Assembly (NCBI GenBank): GCA_964486215.1
Contig: CAZALI010000010.1
Coordinates: 1 to 42,249 of the forward strand
DNA: 42,249 nt
Direction of reading: 5' to 3'
From: RUG343 sp964486215
GTDB taxonomy: Bacteria; Bacillota_I; Bacilli_A; RF39; UBA660
Part shown: positions 26,262 to 35,220 of the stretch, piece by piece
How positions within the stretch are numbered: position 1 is the first letter of the stretch
Layout: the number at the start of each line of letters is the position of its first letter
The notes under the pieces: generated by a model
Told to the model about the DNA's origin: nothing
Seen by the model: only the letters and a program-made list of their open reading frames with translations
The model's database searches: none
Position numbers and translations under genes: made by a program

Positions 26262-26270
26262 ATTATAGCA
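26262..26270 (-). promoter_or_regulatory. extended -10 upstream of the YitT gene
   Basis: TGCTATAAT on the minus strand (TATAAT 26262-26267), 21 bases before the start. No good -35; the region where it should be is the terminator hairpin of the preceding gene. Confidence 0.45.
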
Positions 26271-26275
26271 TAAAA

Positions 26276-26297
26276 AAAGAGAACTGAAGTTCTCTTT
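26276..26297 (-). terminator. terminator of the ClpX-like gene
   Basis: Nine-bp stem AAAGAGAAC / GTTCTCTTT around TTCA, with seven T following on the minus strand. The stop codon of the ClpX-like gene (26296-26298) overlaps the stem. Confidence 0.85.
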
Positions 26298-28074
26298 ATG
26301 CTTTTACTTTTACTTTTATTTTCTTTTTATCACGTTCTAATAGATTTTTACCTGTTGTTGTCTTAATAGCTATATTATTTTCTTTATCAGTAGTAGCTTT
26401 TAACATGATTACACCGTTTTCATCTTCTAAATCATCATTATTTTCAAAAATAACTTTTTGATAAATCTTTTTAAATAAATCTTCTAAGTTATTTCTTATA
26501 CCTCTACCACCTGATCCTTCATGATAAGCTTTTTCAGCTATGTTTGTAATAAACTTATCATCATATTCTATATTAATATTATCTTTAAATAAGACATTCA
26601 TCTCTTCTCTTAATGGACTAATAGTAGATTTAGTCATAATATCTTTTAAGTCATCTATACCTAGTTTATGAAGAGTAGCTATAATAAATCTACCAGTAAA
26701 TTCTGGGCCCATATTACCAGTAGTAGCGATATCTTCATGAGTTAGTTCTATATCTTTTTCTAGATCTTTTAAATCTTCTTTGGCTTCTTCTTTACTATAT
26801 ACTGCAGCATTAAAACCTATACCACTCTTATGGCCAATTTTCTTTAGTTTTTCTTTAAATACTTCTGGAAAAGCTCCACTAGCAAAGATTGTTAAATTTG
26901 AAGTATCAAATATTGTACTATATTTAGTATCATCTATTTTATACTCAATATTATATTCTTGTCCTTCAGCGAAGCGTAAAATACTATCTAATACAGCTTT
27001 ACCATTTATATTGTTTCTATCACTAGTTCCACGTTTATCTATTTCATCAAAAGCTATGATGCCATGTTCTGCCTTGTATTTATCTCCACCAGCTTTAACC
27101 ATAAGTGTAGCTAAGTTATCAGTTAAACTATCACCTACATAACCAGCTGCAGTATTAGAATTAGAATCAACATGTACTAGTGGTTTATCATATACTTCAG
27201 AGATAATATTAATTATTTCTGATTTACCACAACCTGTTGGTCCTACTAGTAAGCAGTTAGTTTTCTTTTGACCATCTTCTAATCTACTATTTTTATACAA
27301 AACATAACAAACTGTATTAATAGCTGATTCTTGTCCTATAATTCTATTTTTTAATTCCTGATATAGTTTTCTAGACTTCTCTTTTGGAGTTAACTCATCA
27401 TCCATTTCTACTATTATTTCTTCTTCATCTTCGTCTTCTTGTTCTTCTTCGGGTTTAGATTCAATATTTCCTTCTATATCTAAATTAATACTATCTAAAT
27501 TATCTAAATTTACTTTATCTTTATTATCACGTAGATATTTATCTACTTTGTTTTCTCCACTTCTTAATAGACCCATTATTTCTTTTATTTTTTCTTTGTC
27601 ATAGTCTGTTTCTTCAATTATTTTCAAAATATCATCTATCGCAACTGTACATTTTACTTTAGGCTTATCACCACTATGATCAACGTAGAAGTATTGACTT
27701 AGACTATCATCAAATAAATCTTCCATACTAAATTCATCCACAACAAATTTCTCAGTTAATGGATTTATATAACCTACTAATAAAATATCATCAAACTTAT
27801 CTTCAAAGAAAGATATATCATCGCCACCAGTTTCTAAGTATTCTTTAATAGTTTCTTCATCGGCATCTAGTTTATAATATCCTTCATCTTCATTAGAATA
27901 ATTAAAGTATTCATCTTTTATACAATCATAACTTTTATTACCATGTTCTCTATATAATCTGCCATCTTTAATACGTCCCATTACTACTCTTTCTGGTCTA
28001 TAGATGAATATACTATTAGCTAATTCAAATTTTCTTACTATTAACGCATATTGTAGTTCTTTTTCTTCTTCCAT
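26296..28074 (-). CDS. ClpX-like AAA+ unfoldase with non-standard N-terminal domain
   Basis: 592 residues from ATG 28072-28074 (GAGGT site; a longer frame upstream has none). Residues 1-200 are an unrecognised acidic domain, with no zinc finger; 205-230 is an E/D-rich linker. The AAA+ part has Walker A GPTGCGKS (278-285), pore loop GYVG (311-314), Walker B IIAFDEIDK (339-347), SGIGFNAAV with the IGF ClpP-docking loop (419-421), GPEFTGR arginine-finger region (456-462) and sensor-2 GGRG (522-525). The RKH pore loop of ClpX is not seen. It probably unfolds proteins for ClpP; the new N-domain would choose substrates. Standard ClpX is about 420 residues, so this looks like a paralogue. Confidence 0.85.
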   Translation of the reverse strand: MEEEKELQYALIVRKFELANSIFIYRPERVVMGRIKDGRLYREHGNKSYDCIKDEYFNYSNEDEGYYKLDADEETIKEYLETGGDDISFFEDKFDDILLVGYINPLTEKFVVDEFSMEDLFDDSLSQYFYVDHSGDKPKVKCTVAIDDILKIIEETDYDKEKIKEIMGLLRSGENKVDKYLRDNKDKVNLDNLDSINLDIEGNIESKPEEEQEDEDEEEIIVEMDDELTPKEKSRKLYQELKNRIIGQESAINTVCYVLYKNSRLEDGQKKTNCLLVGPTGCGKSEIINIISEVYDKPLVHVDSNSNTAAGYVGDSLTDNLATLMVKAGGDKYKAEHGIIAFDEIDKRGTSDRNNINGKAVLDSILRFAEGQEYNIEYKIDDTKYSTIFDTSNLTIFASGAFPEVFKEKLKKIGHKSGIGFNAAVYSKEEAKEDLKDLEKDIELTHEDIATTGNMGPEFTGRFIIATLHKLGIDDLKDIMTKSTISPLREEMNVLFKDNINIEYDDKFITNIAEKAYHEGSGGRGIRNNLEDLFKKIYQKVIFENNDDLEDENGVIMLKATTDKENNIAIKTTTGKNLLERDKKKIKVKVKA

Positions 28075-28093
28075 ATATACCTCACGTTTATAT

Positions 28094-28122
28094 ATAATAT
28101 AATGTTTTATACTATTATTCAA
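28094..28122 (-). promoter_or_regulatory. possible promoter of the ClpX-like gene
   Basis: Minus strand TTGAAT (28117-28122), 17-base spacer, TATTAT (28094-28099), 20 bases upstream of the start codon. Confidence 0.45.
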
Positions 28123-28174
28123 TGATTAAATTTGTTTTTCTTAAAAAATATATTTATAAATTAATAATTTATGT

Positions 28175-28180
28175 TATAAT
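28175..28180 (+). promoter_or_regulatory. -10 box of the small gene at 28200
   Basis: TATAAT, followed by the ribosome site GGAGG 8 bases later. The -35 is weak. A start point near 28187 leaves a leader of about a dozen bases. Confidence 0.4.
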
Positions 28181-28199
28181 AACCGCGGAGGTTGACATT

Positions 28200-28628
28200 A
28201 TGGATTGTTATACAAATAATTCTTTAAACTTTGATAAAACTATTGAAGGTATGTTTGAAGAAGATAGATATATTAAATGGTTAGATAGGTTTTCTAAAGA
28301 TCATAATATATTCTATGATGATAGTTGGAATGGAAACTCTAAAGCTGTTAGTGAAAGAGATAAGAGAAATGCTTATAATCTAGGTTTATTTGTAACACTT
28401 ATTTCTCTTTATGCTAAGAATCATGATTTTAATGGATATGTAATAGGAAATGAAATGATTTTTCCTTTTACTCATAAGGATAATAATTATATTATTGGTG
28501 TTGACTTAAGTTATCAAAATACTTTTTGCAAAAGAGTAGCTGTAAGTGATATAACAGCTTTTGATTATGATGATATTAAAAATCATTATATAAATACTAA
28601 TGATGGAAAAATAAAGAAGTTACTTTAA
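28200..28628 (+). CDS. small soluble protein of unknown function
   Basis: 142 residues from ATG 28200-28202, set by GCGGAGG seven bases upstream; a longer frame to 28122 lacks a ribosome site and would add a hydrophobic stretch that is really the leader. The protein is mixed alpha/beta with acidic and aromatic residues (RYIKWLDRF, HNIFYDDSWNG, YIIGVDLSY) and no membrane segment. I do not recognise a family. It is transcribed away from the ClpX-like gene from a shared 125-bp region. Confidence 0.65.
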   Translation: MDCYTNNSLNFDKTIEGMFEEDRYIKWLDRFSKDHNIFYDDSWNGNSKAVSERDKRNAYNLGLFVTLISLYAKNHDFNGYVIGNEMIFPFTHKDNNYIIGVDLSYQNTFCKRVAVSDITAFDYDDIKNHYINTNDGKIKKLL

Positions 28629-28638
28629 TAACTTCTTT
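28613..28638. terminator. shared terminator, small gene and ABC operon
   Basis: Ten-bp stem AAAGAAGTTA / TAACTTCTTT around CTTTAA, which holds the stop of the small gene; T run on the plus strand, weaker on the minus strand, where it follows the ABC exporter gene. Confidence 0.8.
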
Positions 28639-30666
28639 TTATAATTTAAATTGTGAATTGTATAGATCGGCATAAAAGCCGTTCTTTTTCATTAATTCAG
28701 AGTGTGTTCCTTGTTCGATAATATTTCCTTCATTAATTACTAAGATTAAATCAGCATTCTTTATAGTAGATAATCTATGAGCAATTATAAAGCTTGTTTT
28801 ACCTACTGTTAATTTATCCATAGCTTTTTGGACTAATTCTTCTGTTCTAGTATCAACATTCGATGTAGCTTCATCTAATATTAATAGTGGTGCATCTTCT
28901 ACCATACCACGAGCTATAGTTAATAGCTGTCTTTCTCCTGAAGAAATGTTACTTCCTTCTCCTACTTTAGAATCTAGGCCACCTGGAAGTGTTCTTATAA
29001 AGTGATCTATACCTACTGTTTTACATATTTCCCAAATTCTTTCATCAGATACATCTTTTCTATTATATTTAATATTATCTCTTATAGTACCATCAAATAA
29101 CCATGTATCTTGTAATACCATAGTAAATAAATTATGAACATTTTCTCTTTTTAACTCACTAATTGATTTACCATCTATTAAGATATTTCCTTCATTTACT
29201 TCATAGAATTTCATAAGTAAATTTACTATAGTTGTTTTACCTGCTCCTGTTGGACCAACAAGAGCTATTTTTTGACCTCTTTTTATATTAGCATTAAAGT
29301 TTTTAATAATTATTTTATCTTCATTATAACCAAATTTAATATTATTAAAATCAATATTACCTTGAATATCTTCTTTATTAACTTTTTCTGTTAAATTACT
29401 CTCATCTTTTAATTCTTCTTCATCAGTAAATTCAAAGACACGTTCTGCAGATGCGACTATTGATTGAAGTGTAGTCATAGCTTGAGCTATTCTAGATAGA
29501 GGAGCTGTGAATAATCTTACATATATCATGAAAGCTACGATGACACCAAAGCTTGTCTTGCCATGAATTACTAGTAATGCTCCTACTATACATATAGCTA
29601 CATAACCAAAATTACCTATAAACATCATTATTGGTTGCATTATACCTGATAAGAACTGACTCTTTCTATTACTGTTATATAGTTTATCATTTATAGTATC
29701 AAATTCTTTTAGAGCAGCTTCTTCTCCGTTATAAGCTTTTACAACATTATGTCCAGAATATATCTCTTCTATATGTCCATTTAATTCTCCTAATTCTTTT
29801 TGACGAATAACAAAGTATTTTTGAGATTTCTTTAATAATATAAATGAAATTATAAAGCCTATAATACTAGATAGAATAGCTGTTAAAGCCATTATCCAGT
29901 TAGTTATAATCATCATAACAATAGAGCCTAGAAATAACGTTATATTAGTCGCTAGAGATGTTATTTCATTACTCATATTAATACCAATATTATCAACATC
30001 ATTAGTTACTCTAGATAAGATATCTCCTGTTTCATGAGAATCAAAATACTTTAATGGTAATTTATTAATCTTTTTACTAATATCTTTTCGTAGTTTTTTA
30101 GAATAGCCTATACCTACATAAGCCATTATTATGCCTTCAGCATAACCTAAAATAGTATTTAATAAATAGATTATACCAAGAATTATAGATTTCTTTTTTA
30201 ATGATTCTGTATCCATTTCTGGTTCTATTAATTTCTTTATACTCTTAGGTATTTTATCTAGTTCTTTTAATTCTTTTTCACTAGGATTTTTACTTAATCC
30301 ACTTAAAATGTCAATAAATACTAATTGATCTTCTCTAGTTATTAGTACTCCATCTAATTCAAAGTCATTAAATTCTAATCTTACTCTTTCTCCAGTTAAA
30401 CTATTTTTGTTTCCAACTGGAGTACTATGATTAATTATTTCTTTTCTTATTCTTTCAAAGTTTTCAGTACGTGGTTTTATTCCTTCACTAATTATATCTG
30501 TAATAGTAGCAAGTCTTTTTGGAGCAATAGTTGCGAGTATAGCAGCTGTTGTGGCGAAGAGTATTGATAATACTAAGAGATATTTCCACTTATCTAAGTT
30601 TTTAAATAAACGAATTAGTGTGCCTTTAAAATCGTTTACTTTTTCTATTTCTCTTTGTCTATGCAT
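28639..30666 (-). CDS. ABC exporter subunit B (catalytic Walker B and H-loop)
   Basis: 675 residues: six membrane helices fused to an ATPase. Walker A GPTGAGKTT, Walker B LLILDEAT with the catalytic glutamate, H-loop IIAHRLSTI. The signature motif is degenerate (ISSGERQ instead of LSGGQ). A long outside loop of about 100 residues, rich in charge, lies between the first two helices (near residues 55-160). With the next gene it forms a heterodimeric exporter of the TM287/288 type, where the degenerate site combines this signature with the partner's Walker motifs. Substrate unknown: drugs, lipids or peptides are all possible. Confidence 0.92.
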   Translation of the reverse strand: MHRQREIEKVNDFKGTLIRLFKNLDKWKYLLVLSILFATTAAILATIAPKRLATITDIISEGIKPRTENFERIRKEIINHSTPVGNKNSLTGERVRLEFNDFELDGVLITREDQLVFIDILSGLSKNPSEKELKELDKIPKSIKKLIEPEMDTESLKKKSIILGIIYLLNTILGYAEGIIMAYVGIGYSKKLRKDISKKINKLPLKYFDSHETGDILSRVTNDVDNIGINMSNEITSLATNITLFLGSIVMMIITNWIMALTAILSSIIGFIISFILLKKSQKYFVIRQKELGELNGHIEEIYSGHNVVKAYNGEEAALKEFDTINDKLYNSNRKSQFLSGIMQPIMMFIGNFGYVAICIVGALLVIHGKTSFGVIVAFMIYVRLFTAPLSRIAQAMTTLQSIVASAERVFEFTDEEELKDESNLTEKVNKEDIQGNIDFNNIKFGYNEDKIIIKNFNANIKRGQKIALVGPTGAGKTTIVNLLMKFYEVNEGNILIDGKSISELKRENVHNLFTMVLQDTWLFDGTIRDNIKYNRKDVSDERIWEICKTVGIDHFIRTLPGGLDSKVGEGSNISSGERQLLTIARGMVEDAPLLILDEATSNVDTRTEELVQKAMDKLTVGKTSFIIAHRLSTIKNADLILVINEGNIIEQGTHSELMKKNGFYADLYNSQFKL

Positions 30667-32419
30667 TTTCTAACTCCTCCTCACTTAATTGGGAGAAGGC
30701 AATCTCCTTGTATATTTGACATGTTTTTAATAATTCTTCATGTGTACCTATACCAACACATTCTCCTTTATCTAGTACTATTATTTTATCAGCATTCATT
30801 ATAGTACCTATTCTTTGAGCTACTATTAATACAGTAGCATCTTTGGTATATTGATTTAAATCTTTTCTTAGAGCAGAATCTGTTTTATAGTCAAGTGCAG
30901 AGAAAGAATCATCAAAGATATATATTTCTGGATCTCTAGCAATAGCTCTAGCAATAGATAATCTTTGTTTTTGGCCTCCAGAGATGTTAGTTCCTCCTCT
31001 AGCAATATGAGCTTTATAGTTATCTTCCATAGCTTCGACAAAGTCTTTTGCCTGAGCTATTTTAATAGCTTCTTTTACTTTATCTTTCGAAATTTTTCCT
31101 TTACCATTATCACCGTAAGCAACATTTTCTTCAATACTGCCAGTGAACATTACTGGAGTTTGTGGGATATAACCTATTTTATTATTTAAGTCTTTTATGA
31201 CATAGTCTTTGACATTTACTCCATCTACACATACTTCTCCATCTGTAGCATCATATAGTCTTGGGACTAAATTTATTAAAGTAGATTTACCACTACCAGT
31301 TGAACCTATAAAAGCAATTGTCTCACCTCTATTTACTTTAAAACTAATATTTTTTAAGACATAGTCTTCAGCATCTGGATACTTGAAACTTACATTTTTA
31401 AATTCTATAGAACCAGTCTTTTCAGTTTTACTATTAAATTCTCCTGACTTAATAGATATATCTTCTTCTAATACTTCATTTATACGATTAGCTGATACTC
31501 TAGCTCTTGGTAAAATCATAAAGATCATAGTAAGCATTAGAAAAGAAATAATTACTTGCATACCATAACTAGAAAATACTACCATATTACTAAAGATAGT
31601 TATTTTATCAGACATAGTACTATTTAGTATTAATATAGCACCTACTATATAGATAGCTAAATGCTGGAAATGCATAACAAAATTCATGACAGGATCTAAT
31701 AGAGCAAAAGTCTTAGTTACTTTTAAGTGAATATCTGTAATACCATTATTTACTTTATCAAAACGTTCTTCATGGAATTTTTCAGCATTAAAAGCTCTTA
31801 CTACTCTAATACCTGTTATATTTTCTCTTATAACAGCATTTATATCATCTGTTAATTTTTGTATCTTTACAAATCTTGGAGTAACAATACAAATAATTAT
31901 AATATTAGTTACAACTATTATTACTACACCTATAGCAGTTACAGAACTTAACTCCATACTCTTACCTATTATTTTACTCATAGCCCAAATAGCCATTACT
32001 GGTGATTTTATAATTAATTGAAGTCCCATAGCTAATAACATTTCTATTTGAGTTACATCATTTGTTGTACGTGTTATTAGACTACTAGTATGAAATTTCT
32101 TTATTTCAGCTAGACCAAATTCTTCTACTTTAGCAAATAGTTTTCTTCTAACTATCTTAGAGAATCTAGCTGAAAGTAAAGCTGTTAGATAACCTACAGC
32201 TATAGTACAAAACAAACTACCAAAAGCACATCCCATCATATATAATCCTGCTTTTAATATTTCATTCATACTGTCATCAGTAGTTTGTACAAGTACAGTA
32301 ATTTCACTCATATATTCAGGCATTTTTAAGTCTAAGAATACAGAAAAAACTACTAGTACTATGACACTTAGTACTAATAGATAATCTTTTTTAGTTAAGT
32401 TTTTAAATAATTTAATCAT
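30659..32419 (-). CDS. ABC exporter subunit A (degenerate ATP site)
   Basis: 586 residues: six membrane helices and an ATPase. Walker A GSTGSGKST and signature ISGGQKQR are intact, but the Walker B ends in F-D-D (aspartate for catalytic glutamate) and the H-loop has glutamine (VAQRIGTI). This is the usual pattern for the non-hydrolysing half of a heterodimeric exporter. The stop overlaps the partner's start by 8 bases; its own start overlaps the YfcE-like gene by 8 bases. Confidence 0.92.
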   Translation of the reverse strand: MIKLFKNLTKKDYLLVLSVIVLVVFSVFLDLKMPEYMSEITVLVQTTDDSMNEILKAGLYMMGCAFGSLFCTIAVGYLTALLSARFSKIVRRKLFAKVEEFGLAEIKKFHTSSLITRTTNDVTQIEMLLAMGLQLIIKSPVMAIWAMSKIIGKSMELSSVTAIGVVIIVVTNIIIICIVTPRFVKIQKLTDDINAVIRENITGIRVVRAFNAEKFHEERFDKVNNGITDIHLKVTKTFALLDPVMNFVMHFQHLAIYIVGAILILNSTMSDKITIFSNMVVFSSYGMQVIISFLMLTMIFMILPRARVSANRINEVLEEDISIKSGEFNSKTEKTGSIEFKNVSFKYPDAEDYVLKNISFKVNRGETIAFIGSTGSGKSTLINLVPRLYDATDGEVCVDGVNVKDYVIKDLNNKIGYIPQTPVMFTGSIEENVAYGDNGKGKISKDKVKEAIKIAQAKDFVEAMEDNYKAHIARGGTNISGGQKQRLSIARAIARDPEIYIFDDSFSALDYKTDSALRKDLNQYTKDATVLIVAQRIGTIMNADKIIVLDKGECVGIGTHEELLKTCQIYKEIAFSQLSEEELENA

Positions 32420-32948
32420 TGTCTTCTTCCTTTTCTACGTATAAGCTTTTTATTAGTTTACCATCTATTTCACATAGAGTAATTTTATTATCTTCGTATA
32501 TAGCATAACTTTTATCATACATACCTTTTGGTAAAGTGATAGATCCTGGGTTTAGATAATATCTATTATCTTGCTCTACAAGTACTGGTATATGGGTATG
32601 TCCTTGGATACAGATATTAAAGTTTATATTGGGAAGATTATAAAAGTTAAATAAATGTCCATGTGTTAATAAGAATTTATTTCCATCTAGTTCTTCTTCA
32701 ACATACTTTTCTGGAGTAAAACCTAGCTCTTCAAAATCTTCTTCTGTATCACAATTACCTTTTACTATGCTTATTTTATCTTTATACTTTTTTAATAAAT
32801 TAACTACTCCTTCTCTATTATAACCATCTATTATAGGTCCATTTAAAATATCTCCTAAAATAAATAATTTATCAAAAGAATTAGAAGTAATAATTTTATT
32901 TAGATTATCATAATTACCATGTATATCTGAAACTATTAATATTTTCAT
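32412..32948 (-). CDS. metallophosphoesterase, YfcE/MJ0936 type
   Basis: 178 residues. Metal motifs in order: SDIHGN, GDILNG, GNCD, THGH and GHTH. Proteins of this group are phosphodiesterases of unclear substrate. It starts the operon with the ABC exporter, from a GGTGATAAT ribosome site and a TGATATAAT -10 just upstream (near 32963-32971). The link between it and the exporter may be only co-transcription. Confidence 0.9.
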   Translation of the reverse strand: MKILIVSDIHGNYDNLNKIITSNSFDKLFILGDILNGPIIDGYNREGVVNLLKKYKDKISIVKGNCDTEEDFEELGFTPEKYVEEELDGNKFLLTHGHLFNFYNLPNINFNICIQGHTHIPVLVEQDNRYYLNPGSITLPKGMYDKSYAIYEDNKITLCEIDGKLIKSLYVEKEEDND

Positions 32949-32990
32949 ATTATCACCATTTTCATTATATCATTTTTTTAATCTATTTAA

Positions 32991-33014
32991 AAAGAATACT
33001 TAATAGTATTCTTT
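32991..33014 (-). terminator. terminator of the surface-protein operon
   Basis: Ten-bp stem AAAGAATACT / AGTATTCTTT around ATTA, then five T on the minus strand. The stop codon of the beta-helix gene overlaps it. Confidence 0.85.
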
Positions 33015-35220
33015 AATTTAAGTATGCTGTTATATAAGTAACTCCTCCTATTACTTCATTAGAGTTAACTATAGTAGATCCTGTTTCTTGATCACTTACA
33101 GTTCCATTTATAGCATTCGTTGGACCTTTTATTATTCCATCATAGAAGTTAAATGTAGATTTTGATTTAACTCCATATGTCATACCTCTAATGACTGGAG
33201 TTGTGGTTACTATAGAACCATCTTTAGTACCTATAGTTAATGTTCCTTCATTAGATACAGCTTGTTGATTATTACCTATAATAGTACCACCTGTTATAAT
33301 CATTGTTCCACCAGATAGATTGTGAGCAGTACCTCTTTCCATAGTAGAACCTGATGGAGAACCTGTAGTACTTGATTCTAGATAAGCACTTCCAGTTATA
33401 GTTGCACGTCCTTTATCATTATAAAGAGCTTGTCTTGAACCAGTGGAGATAATTCTACCTCCTGATATCGTTATTGTTCCAGTACTATTATTATTTATAG
33501 CTGCTGTAGTAGCACTATTAGTAGTTATATTACCATTTGTTATAGTTATTGTTCCATTGTTAGTAATAGTACTCTGATTCGTATTATTAGTTATTGTATA
33601 ATTTTGAAAATCAAATGTTATATTCTTATTCTTAGCAATAGTAACATTTTCTTTAATATCTTTTAATAAAGTTATTGTACCTGGTGTATTAGTTGGTACG
33701 GCATCTATAGCATCTTGTAATGTATAGTAAATATTACCATTATATCTAGCAATGTTTTCTCTTATCCAATGAGCATAGTATGTATCAGAGCCACTTATTA
33801 TAGTATCAGAAGTTATTTCAGTACCAGTATCAGGATCAGTAAACCAACCAGCAAATGTATAACCACTTCTAGTAGCTCCAGGTAAAGTACCAATCTTTCT
33901 ACCTACAGCTCCTGCTCTTGTGGCTTCTGCTGAAGTTCCTCCATTACCATTAAAAGTTATAGTAGCACTTGTACCTGTAAATAACGTATAGTATGTAATT
34001 CCATCTATTTCTTCTGGTAATTTTATTATTTCATAACCACTTTCAATATTATTGATAGCTGTTTCATCACTAACAGGTCTTGTTCTACCTTTACTAATAC
34101 CATTAAAGAAGTCATAAGCTATAGCACTTTCAATACCATATGTTTTACCTTGCATAACAGGTGTTGATTCATCTGGATCTCCATCTTCTACACCAATAGT
34201 CATAGTACCAAGGTTCCTTACAGCAACTGTTCCGGTCGCAACTATTGTTCCACCTTCTATATATAAAGTACTACCAGCAAGATTATGAACAGCAGAACGT
34301 TCTGCTGTCGTGTTACTAAGATAAGCTGTTCCTGTTATTTTAGCTGTACCACCATTATTATATAGAGCTTGTCTTCCCCCAGTCATAATAATACTACCAC
34401 CACTAATAGTAATATTTCCTGTAGAATTATTATTAACAGCTCCTTGTGTTGAAGCATCACTTGCGATCATACCATTATATATTTTTAGTGTTCCATTATT
34501 ATTAATAACATTACTATTACCAACATTACTTAATGTAAAAGTTTGAAGATCAAGTTTAATGTTTTTATGTTGAGCAATTGTAATAGATTCACTGGTATCT
34601 TTTAATAAGACAACTGTTGTTTCATTATCATCTGCTACAACAGCATTTAAAGCATCTTGAAGTGTATTAAAATACACACTACCTATTTTGGCAGTTTTAT
34701 CTATATTATCAAATAAAAAGTCTAAATTAATAGAATAATCAGTATTAGATGAATTATAACCATTTTCTTTGTATTTAATTGTTATATAGAATTCAGATAC
34801 TGCTCCATAATTACACTCACCATTATTATTACATAGTGGATCTTCTAAAGTATAATCTGATAATTCATATTCTAAATTACTAGGTAATCCTGTTATACTT
34901 TTTATCATCATTTCAGCACCTAAAAAGACAGTTACATCTACTTTATATGTAACTTCAGAATTAGCATTTGGAAGAGATATAGAGCTAAAAATATTATGCA
35001 TATTATAGCCTTCAGAATTGCTTACTCCACCAGATGTTGTTTCAGATAAACTAACATTAGTTATTCTAACATAACCTTGTGGTCTTATAGACGCTAAAAC
35101 ATTCTCTATTCTTCCGTCTATAGATGATGAAGCATATCCTATAGATAGAAAGAATACAGAAGTTAATACTAATAATATTATAGCTTTTTTTCTGTCAATT
35201 CTACTTAGTAACTTTTTCAT
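33013..35220 (-). CDS. secreted beta-helix protein with InlB-type repeat
   Basis: 735 residues. Signal-like N-terminus (helix about 12-28, then IGYASSSIDG, similar to the small secreted protein at 37455). Residues 45-175 are a beta-rich domain with a likely disulfide (C130, C136). Then two homologous right-handed beta-helix domains, about 180-414 and 491-734, full of N-N-G-T-L-x-I, T-I-S-G-G and A-x-Y-N-N patterns, separated by one InlB/Listeria-Bacteroides repeat (419-485; GYTFAGWFTD). There is no LPXTG or C-terminal anchor. It probably sits in a surface layer or fibre; sugar binding is a possibility. Last gene of the operon, overlapping the preceding gene by 20 bp. Confidence 0.85.
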   Translation of the reverse strand: MKKLLSRIDRKKAIILLVLTSVFFLSIGYASSSIDGRIENVLASIRPQGYVRITNVSLSETTSGGVSNSEGYNMHNIFSSISLPNANSEVTYKVDVTVFLGAEMMIKSITGLPSNLEYELSDYTLEDPLCNNNGECNYGAVSEFYITIKYKENGYNSSNTDYSINLDFLFDNIDKTAKIGSVYFNTLQDALNAVVADDNETTVVLLKDTSESITIAQHKNIKLDLQTFTLSNVGNSNVINNNGTLKIYNGMIASDASTQGAVNNNSTGNITISGGSIIMTGGRQALYNNGGTAKITGTAYLSNTTAERSAVHNLAGSTLYIEGGTIVATGTVAVRNLGTMTIGVEDGDPDESTPVMQGKTYGIESAIAYDFFNGISKGRTRPVSDETAINNIESGYEIIKLPEEIDGITYYTLFTGTSATITFNGNGGTSAEATRAGAVGRKIGTLPGATRSGYTFAGWFTDPDTGTEITSDTIISGSDTYYAHWIRENIARYNGNIYYTLQDAIDAVPTNTPGTITLLKDIKENVTIAKNKNITFDFQNYTITNNTNQSTITNNGTITITNGNITTNSATTAAINNNSTGTITISGGRIISTGSRQALYNDKGRATITGSAYLESSTTGSPSGSTMERGTAHNLSGGTMIITGGTIIGNNQQAVSNEGTLTIGTKDGSIVTTTPVIRGMTYGVKSKSTFNFYDGIIKGPTNAINGTVSDQETGSTIVNSNEVIGGVTYITAYLN

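Noticed and set aside
28122..28199. N-terminal extension with a hydrophobic helix on the small protein at 28200
   Set aside because: No ribosome site before that ATG, and the stretch includes the TATAAT box and the GGAGG ribosome site of the real start.
28639..32419. Inactive ABC transporter because of missing catalytic residues
   Set aside because: The D-for-E, Q-for-H and SSGE changes are split between the two subunits just as in known heterodimeric exporters, leaving one complete site.
33019..34683. CRISPR array in the repetitive region
   Set aside because: Repeats are in a long open frame, irregular in length and explained by beta-helix and N/T/G-rich coding.
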